Shown here one piece after another: positions 1-8,394 of a DNA stretch of 64,000 nucleotides. This stretch comes from CAZOLI01 sp964580675 (lineage in GTDB: Bacteria > Planctomycetota > MHYJ01 > CAYXQY01). How positions within the stretch are numbered: position 1 is the stretch's first letter; each line of letters starts with the position of its first letter. The stretch covers positions 65,101-129,100 of the forward strand of contig CAZOLI010000004.1 in assembly GCA_964580675.1 (NCBI GenBank). Direction: 5' to 3'. Below the pieces are notes generated by a model. The model made no database searches. It was not told where the DNA came from and worked only from the letters and a program-made list of their open reading frames with translations. Made by a program: the position numbers and the translations under genes.

Positions 1-1911
1 TTGGTACCTGATCCATGTCCCGTCGGCGGACTTCGGAATTGTGGTCTGAAAAAATTCCCGGTTCTGTTTCTCCAGGCTGTTGTTTTTGCTTGATCGGCCG
101 TGTGCCGAATACACGGAAAGGTTGATTGCGTTGTCCGCGTAGGAACGTATCGTGCCCGCCGGTCCACCGGAGACGGAGACGATGCCGGCGAACCTCTCCG
201 GATGGCTCAGCGAAATGTCCCAGGCGGCGGAGGCACCCATGCCGGTACCCACGATCATGATCCGGTTATGATCAATGTTGTACTCTCTGGAAATGGATTT
301 GATCATGTCCAGAACAGCTCGATGTTCCGTATGAGAATACGTGTATTGATCCGGCGCTTTGTTGTACTCGGGGGCCACCGTGAGGAATCCCCGGTTCCGA
401 AAAAGATCCGGATAAAAACGGTCAATAACGTCCCGCGCTTTTTTGTTTTTTCCACCAAGGAGAATCACCAGGGGCCACCGCACATCTCCCCGATAATACG
501 ACGGGATGTTCAGGAAATACGGGAACGTGAATCCCTGAACCTGCTGTGAGAACCGAAATGTTCCCTGATCCTCGCTGTTCCGGTTCCGGCAACGCTGAAC
601 CATTGCCTCGATCAGTTCCGGGGGTCGATCATGACCGTTTTTCAATACTTTTTTCAGGTAGTTACTGGCTTTTACATTGCTTTTTGCGCCGAAGTATTTC
701 CGGATGTGTTTTTCCAGTCGGGTCAGTTTTGTTCCGTCTTTCTTCAGGGTTTTGGGGTCACTGACGTCTCCGTAACGGGCCAGCAGCCGGAAGATCTGCA
801 GCCAGTTTCGAGCGGTTTCCGGATTCTTTACGTTACCGGGAACGTTCAAGTCCCGGTATCCTTTTTTGAGACGTGTTGCACGTCGGGGAAGCAGGTGTTT
901 GATCCAGGTATTCCACTTCTCCCGTTCCTTTTGTTCTGGCAGCGCCTCAATGAACATTTTAAGCAGGCCCGATACGATGTTCCGGTCCTGGAGCCCGTTT
1001 TCAATTCGTGACTTCTGTTTCTTCGCCCGTTTTTTTCGGGGGCCGGGAAGGTGTTCCAGCGTTAATTTCCGGAAGTGTTTCCGGGCTTCTCTGTACCGGT
1101 GTTTCTGGAGGGCGAGCCGGGCGTTCCTGTAATGATATCGGGCCGAGGCCCCGTTGAGGAGTTTTTCCTCCTTTTCAAGCTTGTCCGTCTTGATCTCGGA
1201 GGGGCTGGCGCTGTCCCGGTATTTTTTCAGGTATTTCCGGGCCATGTCCGGATACGAAGCCCGCCGCATAAAGGCCACCATTTCCAGATACGCCTCCGGA
1301 CTGTGCCGTTTTAAAAGGGGCTTAAAGAGGGTTTCGATGTATTCGGGGTCGAACGTCTCGATCGGCGTTTCAATTTTGTCTTCGTAATTGATTCCTCGGG
1401 CGATGACCCGTTCGGGCGTAATCCGCGTGATGGCATACCGGACGGAGATTTTTCCCAGTTCGGGATCGGAGAGATCCTGGACGAACCGGCCGTTTTCGTT
1501 TCGGGGCGAGCGCTCCAGGACACGCGCGTCTGGGTCGACGGTTCCCAGTATCGGCCGATCGGGGGAGAGGTCGTTTACCGGCTTTTTCAGGTGCTGAAGT
1601 GATACTCCCTGTTGCTGATCCGGGTCCGTAACCTTCCGTACCATCTCCTCCTGGAGGTGAATGGTCCGATCGTCGTTCTGAACAGTGAGCAATTTGTTCC
1701 CGGGTTTATCGACCTTACCGGTATACGTGCGTCCGTCCTTCAGGATGACGTGCTTCCGGGTCTTATCGGTGTTGTTCCCGGAGTTCTGAGCGGGGGAAGA
1801 TCGGGCGGTCAGGAAAAGGCAGAAAGCGAGAAAAAGGATTGTCCAGATCGAACGCTCCTTTGCTTTTCGATCCGAAATTCGGTTGATGTTCCGGGGAAGC
1901 CCGGGTCCCAA
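1..1911 (-). CDS. Secreted alpha/beta-hydrolase-like protein, nucleophile replaced by Gly (3' end outside window)
   Basis: An open minus-strand frame runs off the left edge. The N-terminus is a signal peptide (hydrophobic WTILFLAFCLFLTA, then a likely cleavage after SSPAQ). Next comes a short beta-rich module (HVILKDGRTYTGKV...), a long charged helical region, and a C-terminal region like the PHB-depolymerase/esterase alpha/beta hydrolases (WPLVILLGG; HNRIMIVG; AWDISLSHPERFAGIVSVSG). The elbow that should read G-x-S-x-G reads G-T-G-M-G (Gly codon at 243-241), so a Ser hydrolase activity is doubtful; the Asp/His region lies off the window. No ATG exists in this frame. Candidates are TTG at 1911 or a non-standard ATC at 1848, which has a perfect AAGGAG six bases upstream. 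The fold call is fairly safe; the function is unknown. Confidence 0.75.
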   Translation of the reverse strand, partial: MGPGLPRNINRISDRKAKERSIWTILFLAFCLFLTARSSPAQNSGNNTDKTRKHVILKDGRTYTGKVDKPGNKLLTVQNDDRTIHLQEEMVRKVTDPDQQQGVSLQHLKKPVNDLSPDRPILGTVDPDARVLERSPRNENGRFVQDLSDPELGKISVRYAITRITPERVIARGINYEDKIETPIETFDPEYIETLFKPLLKRHSPEAYLEMVAFMRRASYPDMARKYLKKYRDSASPSEIKTDKLEKEEKLLNGASARYHYRNARLALQKHRYREARKHFRKLTLEHLPGPRKKRAKKQKSRIENGLQDRNIVSGLLKMFIEALPEQKEREKWNTWIKHLLPRRATRLKKGYRDLNVPGNVKNPETARNWLQIFRLLARYGDVSDPKTLKKDGTKLTRLEKHIRKYFGAKSNVKASNYLKKVLKNGHDRPPELIEAMVQRCRNRNSEDQGTFRFSQQVQGFTFPYFLNIPSYYRGDVRWPLVILLGGKNKKARDVIDRFYPDLFRNRGFLTVAPEYNKAPDQYTYSHTEHRAVLDMIKSISREYNIDHNRIMIVGTGMGASAAWDISLSHPERFAGIVSVSGGPAGTIRSYADNAINLSVYSAHGRSSKNNSLEKQNREFFQTTIPKSADGTWIRYQ

Positions 1912-2144
1912 ATTTGGGGGTCTTCGTGAGTTTTTCCGGTTACTGTTTGGAAGGGCCGGGGGGTTTTGAATTTGATTATTTCGGCAAGATCCGCCATCAA
2001 TGATAATGTAAGCGGAATCCGGTAACAGACCGCCGTCCGGTCCGCCGGAACGATGCAAGGAGGAGTTGGCGGGGTTCTGTGACATTTACCTGTTGCCGGA
2101 ATTCTGGAATCGCCGAGTCAATATCCTATTGGGGAAAAACAGGC

Positions 2145-3866
2145 ATGACCAAACCAGGCAAACCGTTAATGGTGTCCTTTTCACTTCTGCTGTTTCTGGT
2201 CGTACAGGCTTTGCTTCCGGCGGAGGAACCAACCCGGGAGGACATACAGAACTATCTGACCGGCGTCCAGGATCAGTTACGTGAATCTTACGCGTTCCCG
2301 GACCGGGTTTCAAATCAAATGGTGGTAAAAGGGGGTAAAAAAGAGCTTATCAGGTGTCTTCGAACCAGTGGACCGGATCGGCTGGAGGTTCCGGATGCCT
2401 TTCGGCGCCAACTCCTCGGCCAGCTGGAAAACAGCAAAACAGGATCCATTCGTAAATTAACGGTTCTTGTTCAAAGAGCTATTCGTCGTTCGACGGTGGA
2501 GCCGGACGTCTGGCTTCCGCTTGGGGACACCGTTGCGAAGGGCATGATTAAATCCACCGGTGATTCGTTCAGTCGCCTAATGACGCTTGAAGACCTTCGA
2601 CAACTCCAGAATCGCCTCGGCGGCGGAGGCAATTATCGATCTCTGGGGGTTCATGTGCGGAAGGCAGAGGAGGGATGGTACGTGAAATTTGTTCGTTACG
2701 ACTCCGCCGCTTACCGGGCGGGTTTGCGGTCCGGGGATCAGGTGGTCGCGGTTGGGGATGACGTCCTGATGGACAAAACGCATCTTGAGGTCAAGAACCT
2801 TCTAAAAGCGGATCCCGGCACGTCGAAGAAAGTGCGGATTCTGCGGGAGGATTGGGAGAAGCCGGTGACCATACAGCTTCATCAACGGATACCCGGGTCG
2901 AAAACGGTTGAATCCCGGATGTTGCCGGATGACGTGGGATACGTCCGACTGACCATGTTCGGGTTGCAGGCTCCCTCAAAAGTCCGTCGGGCCCTTTCGG
3001 GACTGGCGGAGCGAGGAATGGACGCACTCGTCTTTGACCTCCGGAACAATCCGGGGGGGGCTGTGTCCTCCGCGATTGGTGTTTCGGACCTGTTTCTCCC
3101 GGACAATTCGGTGATTACCCGAACGGAATCCGAGTATGATTTGATGAACAACCGGATATTCCGGTTCATCCGCTCTCTTCTTGGTCGTTCAGGCGGTCCA
3201 GTCCACCGGGCCTCTTCCACCGATCCGTTTGAGGACATACCACTTGCGGTTCTTATAAACGGGTCAAGTGCTTCGGCCTCGGAGATGACGGCGGGAGCTC
3301 TGCAGGATCATGATCGTGCAATTCTCGTTGGGGAACGTAGTTTTGGGAAAGGGGTTGGACAGACCATTGTTCCGGTCATGAGCACGAGTGGACTTGGCTC
3401 TTCTGCGGAGGGATTTCTGGGTTCCTTCATGCCAACACGATTCCTTTACCTGACGGTCATGAAATATTATTTGCCGGAGGGACGAAGCATCCACGACAAA
3501 GGATTAACGCCGGATTTGCCCATCAAGCGTGAGTCCTACAGCCGCCGTGAACTACTCCGACTGCAGGCGCTTCGGCATTCGGACGGATTAAAGAAGTACA
3601 CGGACCGGCTTCTTCGGAACCACCTTAAAAAGAGCAAAAGCCTGGCTCTTTACGACGAATTTAAAACGGATGGGTATCCGGGGTTTGGAAAATTTTCCTC
3701 GGACGTTCGGGAGAACATCTCAAAAAAGCTGTCCACGGATCGAATTCGGTCGGAAGTACGTCGGCGCCTCCGGCTGCGGCTTGACCGGCGACCGGGCGAA
3801 TCCTACAGAGTGGACCTGCAGCAGGACGCGGAACTGCAGGCGGCTCTGTTGAAATTGACCGAATAA
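2145..3866 (+). CDS. C-terminal processing peptidase, S41 family, with PDZ domain
   Basis: Secreted or periplasmic serine protease of the Ctp/Prc family, which cleaves near the C-termini of substrate proteins using a Ser-Lys dyad. From the ATG at 2145 the product has 573 residues: an N-terminal signal/anchor (about 9-25), a helical pre-domain, a PDZ domain at about 160-235 (GLRSGDQVVAVGDD), and the S41 core. The nucleophile is Ser377 in A-S-A-S-E and the general base is Lys402 in FGKG. Their 25-residue spacing matches E. coli Prc. The C-terminal 100 residues are basic and helical. The frame is open from a GTG at 2079 and a strong AAGGAGG lies at 2057-2063, but ATG 2145 gives the clean signal peptide. 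It stands alone; the next gene has its own promoter. Confidence 0.9.
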   Translation: MTKPGKPLMVSFSLLLFLVVQALLPAEEPTREDIQNYLTGVQDQLRESYAFPDRVSNQMVVKGGKKELIRCLRTSGPDRLEVPDAFRRQLLGQLENSKTGSIRKLTVLVQRAIRRSTVEPDVWLPLGDTVAKGMIKSTGDSFSRLMTLEDLRQLQNRLGGGGNYRSLGVHVRKAEEGWYVKFVRYDSAAYRAGLRSGDQVVAVGDDVLMDKTHLEVKNLLKADPGTSKKVRILREDWEKPVTIQLHQRIPGSKTVESRMLPDDVGYVRLTMFGLQAPSKVRRALSGLAERGMDALVFDLRNNPGGAVSSAIGVSDLFLPDNSVITRTESEYDLMNNRIFRFIRSLLGRSGGPVHRASSTDPFEDIPLAVLINGSSASASEMTAGALQDHDRAILVGERSFGKGVGQTIVPVMSTSGLGSSAEGFLGSFMPTRFLYLTVMKYYLPEGRSIHDKGLTPDLPIKRESYSRRELLRLQALRHSDGLKKYTDRLLRNHLKKSKSLALYDEFKTDGYPGFGKFSSDVRENISKKLSTDRIRSEVRRRLRLRLDRRPGESYRVDLQQDAELQAALLKLTE

Positions 3867-3939
3867 AAAAGCTCAAAAAACACAGGACAGGACCAGTCGG
3901 CGACCGAGTGGCGTGGACACCTCGCCCCCTGTTCATATC

Positions 3940-3969
3940 TTGATATCCGTAATTTCCAGGGTGTATAAT
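3940..3969 (+). promoter_or_regulatory. Sigma70-type promoter for the Zn peptidase gene
   Basis: TTGATA (3940-3945), an 18-base spacer, then a consensus TATAAT (3964-3969), about 60 bases upstream of the start at 4028. The match was read by eye and the start point is not known. Confidence 0.6.
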
Positions 3970-4027
3970 ACCTATTTCCGGTACACCTTTTCGTCGGCTG
4001 AAATTTTGGTTTGAACAAATTACAAAA

Positions 4028-4723
4028 ATGTTTTTCCTCCCACCCAATCCGCTTCTTTACTTGCTTATAATCGGCCCGGCCATTTTGATTTCCGCCTGGG
4101 CCCAGTGGAAGGTCAAATCCGCATTCAACGAATTTGCCGAAGTCCGGCCTTCCTCCGGAATGACGGGGGCGGAAGCCGCCCGAAAAATGCTGGATAGCGC
4201 AGGTCTTCGCAACGTCAAAATCGAGAAAACGGAAGGATACCTGAGCGATCATTATGATCCGGGGGAGAAGAAGCTTGCCCTTTCTCCCGAAGTTCACGAT
4301 GAGCGATCCATATCCGCGGTTGGGGTTGCCTGCCACGAAGCGGGACACGCTATTCAGGATGCCAGTGAATACGGGCCGCTTGTGATCCGGAACGCCATCG
4401 TTCCGGTGGCCCAGTTTGGTTCGTGGCTCTCCTTTCCGTTGATCATGATCGGTCTTTTGATGAATTTTATGCAACTTGCTCTTGCCGGCGTTTTGTTCTT
4501 TGGTTTGATAGTGGTGTTTCAACTCATCAATCTTCCCGTGGAGTTTAACGCGTCCACACGTGCCAAAGATCAACTTGCCACGCTCGGCATAATCGGTTCC
4601 CGGGAGGAGCAGGAAGGAGTTGATACCGTTCTGGATGCCGCGGCAATGACCTACGTCGCAGCAACACTGACGGCATTACTCCAACTTCTGTATTTCCTCG
4701 TCCTGGTTCTGGGACGCCGCTGA
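4028..4723 (+). CDS. Membrane zinc metallopeptidase, YugP family (Zn_peptidase_2)
   Basis: A 231-residue integral membrane protein with the family layout: an N-terminal transmembrane helix (about 8-24), a cytosolic metallopeptidase segment with a GMTGAEAARKMLDSAGL-like start, the zinc motif HEAGH (His103, Glu104, His107), and three or so further hydrophobic helices to the C-terminus. The length equals that of the Bacillus YugP group. Substrates of the family are not established; a role in membrane protein quality control is inference. It is a single gene behind its own promoter, with a 172-base gap before the carboxylase gene. Confidence 0.9.
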   Translation: MFFLPPNPLLYLLIIGPAILISAWAQWKVKSAFNEFAEVRPSSGMTGAEAARKMLDSAGLRNVKIEKTEGYLSDHYDPGEKKLALSPEVHDERSISAVGVACHEAGHAIQDASEYGPLVIRNAIVPVAQFGSWLSFPLIMIGLLMNFMQLALAGVLFFGLIVVFQLINLPVEFNASTRAKDQLATLGIIGSREEQEGVDTVLDAAAMTYVAATLTALLQLLYFLVLVLGRR

Positions 4724-4895
4724 AGAAGCACTACCCTTCCTTCAGCCCGGTTGTCTGAAACCCGGGAATCGGTGTCTTCAGATCTGGTAACGGAAAGGAT
4801 ATACCTGTTATGATTATGTCGTTTCGAGGGATGTGTACATGAATCATTTCATTGTGCCCAATTTTTGACGACCCGGGCAACCAGAAAATTCTCCT

Positions 4896-6449
4896 ATGAA
4901 ATCCAGAGACGAAAAATTCCAGCGGATCCAGGAAATAAAGGAACAGGCCCTTGAAGGCGGGGGTGCGGAACGCAAAGAAAAACAGCATGAGAAAGGAAAG
5001 TTAACGGCCCGGGAGCGTCTGGAGCTGCTCCTTGACGAGGGATCCTTCCAGGAGATTGACATGTTTGTGAAGCATGAGTGTACCCAGCTTGGCATGGAGG
5101 ATCGCACGTATCCGGGCGACGGCGTTGTCACGGGGGTGGGGAAGATACACGGCCGTAAGATGGGCGTGTTTGCTCAGGATTTTACGGTGTTTGGCGGGAG
5201 TCTCGGGAAGCGACATGCAGAAAAGATCTGTAAGGTGATCGATGTCGCAATGAAAAATGGCTTTCCGATCATAGGGCTGAATGATTCGGGTGGAGCGCGA
5301 ATTCAGGAGGGAGTTGATGCGCTCGGGGGATACGCGGACATATTTCTTCGCAACACAATGGCCTCCGGAGTGGTACCGCAAATATCCGCAATACTGGGGC
5401 CCTGTGCAGGTGGAGCAGTGTATTCCCCGGCCATTACGGACTTCACCTGGATGGTCGACGAGACCAGCCATATGTTTGTTACGGGCCCAAACGTCATCAA
5501 GGAGGTTATACACGAGGAGGTTACCTTTGAGGAACTGGGAGGAGCGTCCATTCATGCCTCCGAAAGCGGCGTGGCGGATTTCCGGTCCGGGTCGGAGAAA
5601 TCCTGTTTGCGCGGCATACGGGATCTCATTACCTACCTCCCGCAGAACAACAAGGAACGGCCGGCGCGGATTTCGACGGATGATCCCCCGGAACGGGAGG
5701 AGGATGAACTTGATACCGTGGTGCCGGCCGATCCGGAAAAAGGATACGACATGCACCGGGTCATTGAAATGATCGTGGATAACGGAGAATTTCTGGAGGT
5801 TAAGCCCGAGTTCGCAAAAAATTTAATCACCGGATTTGCCCGGCTTGATGGCCGGTCGGTGGGGATCGTCGCCCAGCAACCTTCGGTTCTTGCGGGTTGT
5901 CTCGACATCGATTCGTCCCGCAAAGGAGCGAGGTTTGTTCGGTTCTGTGATGCATTTAATATTCCCCTTGTCACATTTGTCGATGTTCCGGGGTTTCTGC
6001 CCGGTGTGGATCAGGAGCACAACGGGATCATATCCAACGGCGCAAAATTGCTGTACGCCTATTGTGAGGCCACCGTTCCGAAATTAACGGTCATCACCAG
6101 GAAAGCATACGGGGGCGCGTACGACGTGATGAGTTCCAAGCATATACGGGGCGATTTGAACGTGGCCTGGCCGACGGCGGAAATTGCGGTCATGGGTCCG
6201 AAAGGAGCGGTAAACATTATTTTCTCGGATGAGATTGAGGAAGCGGAGGATCCGGAGGCCCGGCGCGAAGAGTTAATTGATGAATTTCGCGAGGAACACA
6301 TGGACCCGACCATAGCGGCGTCAAAGGGATACCTGGACGACATTATCGAGCCCCACCGGACCCGTCCGTACCTCTGCTGGGCTCTGGACACCTTCGGGAA
6401 CAAGGTGGACGAAAACCCTCCGAAAAAACACGGCAATATTCCGTTATAA
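4896..6449 (+). CDS. Acyl-CoA carboxylase carboxyltransferase (beta) subunit, propionyl-CoA type
   Basis: A 517-residue carboxyltransferase of the PccB/MmdA family, which moves carboxyl from biotin to an acyl-CoA such as propionyl-CoA, giving methylmalonyl-CoA. Both crotonase-fold halves are complete. The N-terminal half has the GGARIQEGVDALGGYADIF and GPCAGGAVYSPA loops that form the acyl-CoA oxyanion site. The C-terminal half has VDVPGFLPG and the KAYGGAYDVM loop that binds biotin. The length is typical (510-520). No biotin carboxylase, biotin carrier or mutase gene is nearby, so the partner must be elsewhere, and whether it is a carboxylase or a Na+ pump decarboxylase cannot be settled here. 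Confidence 0.92.
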   Translation: MKSRDEKFQRIQEIKEQALEGGGAERKEKQHEKGKLTARERLELLLDEGSFQEIDMFVKHECTQLGMEDRTYPGDGVVTGVGKIHGRKMGVFAQDFTVFGGSLGKRHAEKICKVIDVAMKNGFPIIGLNDSGGARIQEGVDALGGYADIFLRNTMASGVVPQISAILGPCAGGAVYSPAITDFTWMVDETSHMFVTGPNVIKEVIHEEVTFEELGGASIHASESGVADFRSGSEKSCLRGIRDLITYLPQNNKERPARISTDDPPEREEDELDTVVPADPEKGYDMHRVIEMIVDNGEFLEVKPEFAKNLITGFARLDGRSVGIVAQQPSVLAGCLDIDSSRKGARFVRFCDAFNIPLVTFVDVPGFLPGVDQEHNGIISNGAKLLYAYCEATVPKLTVITRKAYGGAYDVMSSKHIRGDLNVAWPTAEIAVMGPKGAVNIIFSDEIEEAEDPEARREELIDEFREEHMDPTIAASKGYLDDIIEPHRTRPYLCWALDTFGNKVDENPPKKHGNIPL

Positions 6450-6487
6450 CGGAACCGGACCCGAATGGACGCTGGTGGTTCTCTCTG

Positions 6488-6515
6488 TTGTTCACACGGG
6501 GTTGTGTGTTATAAT
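6488..6515 (+). promoter_or_regulatory. Likely sigma70 promoter upstream of the HEAT protein
   Basis: TTGTTC (6488-6493), a 16-base spacer and a perfect TATAAT (6510-6515), about 48 bases before the ATG at 6563. Confidence 0.45.
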
Positions 6516-6562
6516 GACGTTGATCCGCCCACAAGAAGCAGTTTTTTATTTTTTACAGGAAA

Positions 6563-7240
6563 ATGGACGGTCCGGGAGAGGAAAAGGAGCTGGCTCTTTC
6601 AACACTCATTCGACGGGATCGAAATGATCCCGGGGCCGTGGAGTTACTTGTGTCCCTCCTGCGTGATGCCAATTACGTGGTTCGGAAACGGGCCGTCTCT
6701 CTGGCGGATCGATTTATTCACCATGATCGCACGGTGGAAATATTAAGTGAGGTGGCGGGGAGATCCGGGGAGATTCCAACCGTCCGGTGTCGTGCGATGG
6801 AACACCTTGAGATGCTGTTTAACGACGATGCCGGGGTGGACGGATTTTCGGGGCCGGATTCCGAACGGCTGTTTTACCTCGAGCGGTCCCTTCGTCAAAT
6901 CCTCGTGAATCCCGGAGAACCACTCAACGTTCGGGGCAAAGCACTTGAGCTTGCCGCGTTGTTTGTGCGGAGCGGCAAGCTCCGGGAGTGGATTCTTTAT
7001 TTTCATAACCGATCCGAGGGCTACTGCAAGCTATCCGCCATTACGTCCATGGGCCGGGTGCAGGAGGGCTGCTGGCGAAACTACATACTCGGTTACATGG
7101 AGTCGGAAAGGATGGAATACCGATGTGCGGCCATGGAGGCCATGGCGGCTCAGGAATACGGAGCGGAAGAGCCTGGTGAGACGGGAGACGCAGAGCCCGG
7201 TTCATCCATCTCGGATCGAAGGTCCGGGAGTACTCAGTAA
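6563..7240 (+). CDS. HEAT-repeat-like protein
   Basis: A 225-residue soluble, acidic, helical protein with no signal peptide. Paired helices with regularly spaced Val/Ala/Leu and Arg/Asp turns (DANYVVRKRAVSLADRF; EIPTVRCRAMEHLEMLF; PLNVRGKALELAALFV; RMEYRCAAMEAMAAQEY) look like four or five HEAT repeats, which usually make protein-binding solenoids. The last 30 residues are acidic and disordered. AGGA sits three bases from the ATG. Its promoter separates it from the carboxylase. The partner is unknown. Confidence 0.7.
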   Translation: MDGPGEEKELALSTLIRRDRNDPGAVELLVSLLRDANYVVRKRAVSLADRFIHHDRTVEILSEVAGRSGEIPTVRCRAMEHLEMLFNDDAGVDGFSGPDSERLFYLERSLRQILVNPGEPLNVRGKALELAALFVRSGKLREWILYFHNRSEGYCKLSAITSMGRVQEGCWRNYILGYMESERMEYRCAAMEAMAAQEYGAEEPGETGDAEPGSSISDRRSGSTQ

Positions 7241-7308
7241 TAAACCCTTTTCCGTCGCGATTTGATGGAGCCTGCTGACGGAGCGTTCCGTGCGTGCAAC
7301 GGACCCGG

Positions 7309-8379
7309 TTACGTTCCCTTTATTTTTACACCTCCTTTTCCGTCGCGGATTTCCCCGATGATCCGTGCGTTTGGCTCCCAGTCGGAGACGTGACGACAAA
7401 TGGCGTCCGCAAAGTAGGGATCACAGATCAGCGTCATTCCGATTCCCATGTTAAACGATCGATACATTTCGTCCAGCTCCACGTTTCCGGTCTCGCGGAC
7501 AAGGTCAAAGATCACGGGTCGGGGCCACGAAGAGGGATCCAGAACAGCCCGGGTGTCCTCCGGAAGCACACGGGCAACGTTGTCGTACAGACCGCCTCCC
7601 GTAATATGAGCAAGGCCCTTTACGGGCATTCGCTCCCTGTAGTGGTTCAAAAGCGCACGAATGGGTCTGGCGTAAATTTTGGTGGGGGTTAACAGCTCTT
7701 CGCCGAGTGGTCGTTCAAGGGGTCCGGGCTCCTCGTCGAGTTCCATCCCCGCCTGCCGGAGCAGAACCATGCGGACGAGGGAGAACCCGTTTGCGTGGAT
7801 CCCGGCCGAAGGAAAACCGATGACCACGTCGCCGGGCGAAATTTTGTCACCGGTAATGAGGCGTCTTTTCTCGGCCACGCCGACGGAGAACCCCGCAAGG
7901 TCGTATTCACCGCTGTCGTAGAAGCCCGGCATCTCGGCGGTCTCCCCTCCCAGAAGAGCGCACCCCGACTCCTTGCAACCTCTAACAATGCCTTTTACCA
8001 GGTCCTGAATAACGTGCTCCTGAAGTTCGCCGGAGGAGATGTAGTCGAGGAAAAACAGTGGTTCGGCCCCCTGGACCATCAAATCATTTATGGACATGGC
8101 AACGAGGTCCACGCCGATGGTGTCGTGTTTTCCGGCCATAAACGCCACTTTCAGTTTGGTTCCGACACCATCGGTGGCACCCAGAAGAACCGGATCATCG
8201 TAGTTGTTCGCAAAAATTTTGTCGTCGTAGTTCAGGGAAAATATTCCGGCAAATCCCGGACCACTGTTCATGACCCGTGGGGAATAGGTATCCCGGACCA
8301 TGGATTTGATTTTTGTGGAGACCCGATCCGCTTTTTCGAGGTCCACCCCGGCATCCCGGTATGTAACGCTTTCGCTCAT
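7309..8379 (-). CDS. purM: Phosphoribosylformylglycinamidine cyclo-ligase (AIR synthetase)
   Basis: Fifth step of de novo purine synthesis: ATP-dependent closure of FGAM to aminoimidazole ribonucleotide, cytosolic. The 356-residue length is normal. Hallmarks are DAGVDLEKAD near the N-terminus, the ATP/substrate segment LLGATDGVGTKLKVAF, GVDLVAMSINDLMVQGAEPLFFLDY, LLGGETAEMPGFY, and HITGGGLYDNVARVLP toward the C-terminus. The gene follows purF by 15 bases on the same strand, so the two are surely co-transcribed. Confidence 0.97.
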   Translation of the reverse strand: MSESVTYRDAGVDLEKADRVSTKIKSMVRDTYSPRVMNSGPGFAGIFSLNYDDKIFANNYDDPVLLGATDGVGTKLKVAFMAGKHDTIGVDLVAMSINDLMVQGAEPLFFLDYISSGELQEHVIQDLVKGIVRGCKESGCALLGGETAEMPGFYDSGEYDLAGFSVGVAEKRRLITGDKISPGDVVIGFPSAGIHANGFSLVRMVLLRQAGMELDEEPGPLERPLGEELLTPTKIYARPIRALLNHYRERMPVKGLAHITGGGLYDNVARVLPEDTRAVLDPSSWPRPVIFDLVRETGNVELDEMYRSFNMGIGMTLICDPYFADAICRHVSDWEPNARIIGEIRDGKGGVKIKGT

Positions 8380-8394
8380 GTTAGGAGTCCTGAT

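Noticed and set aside
7246..7347. 14-base direct repeat CCTTTTCCGTCGCG at 7246-7259 and 7334-7347
   Set aside because: Repeats this short are expected by chance in 64 kb, and the second copy lies inside purM.
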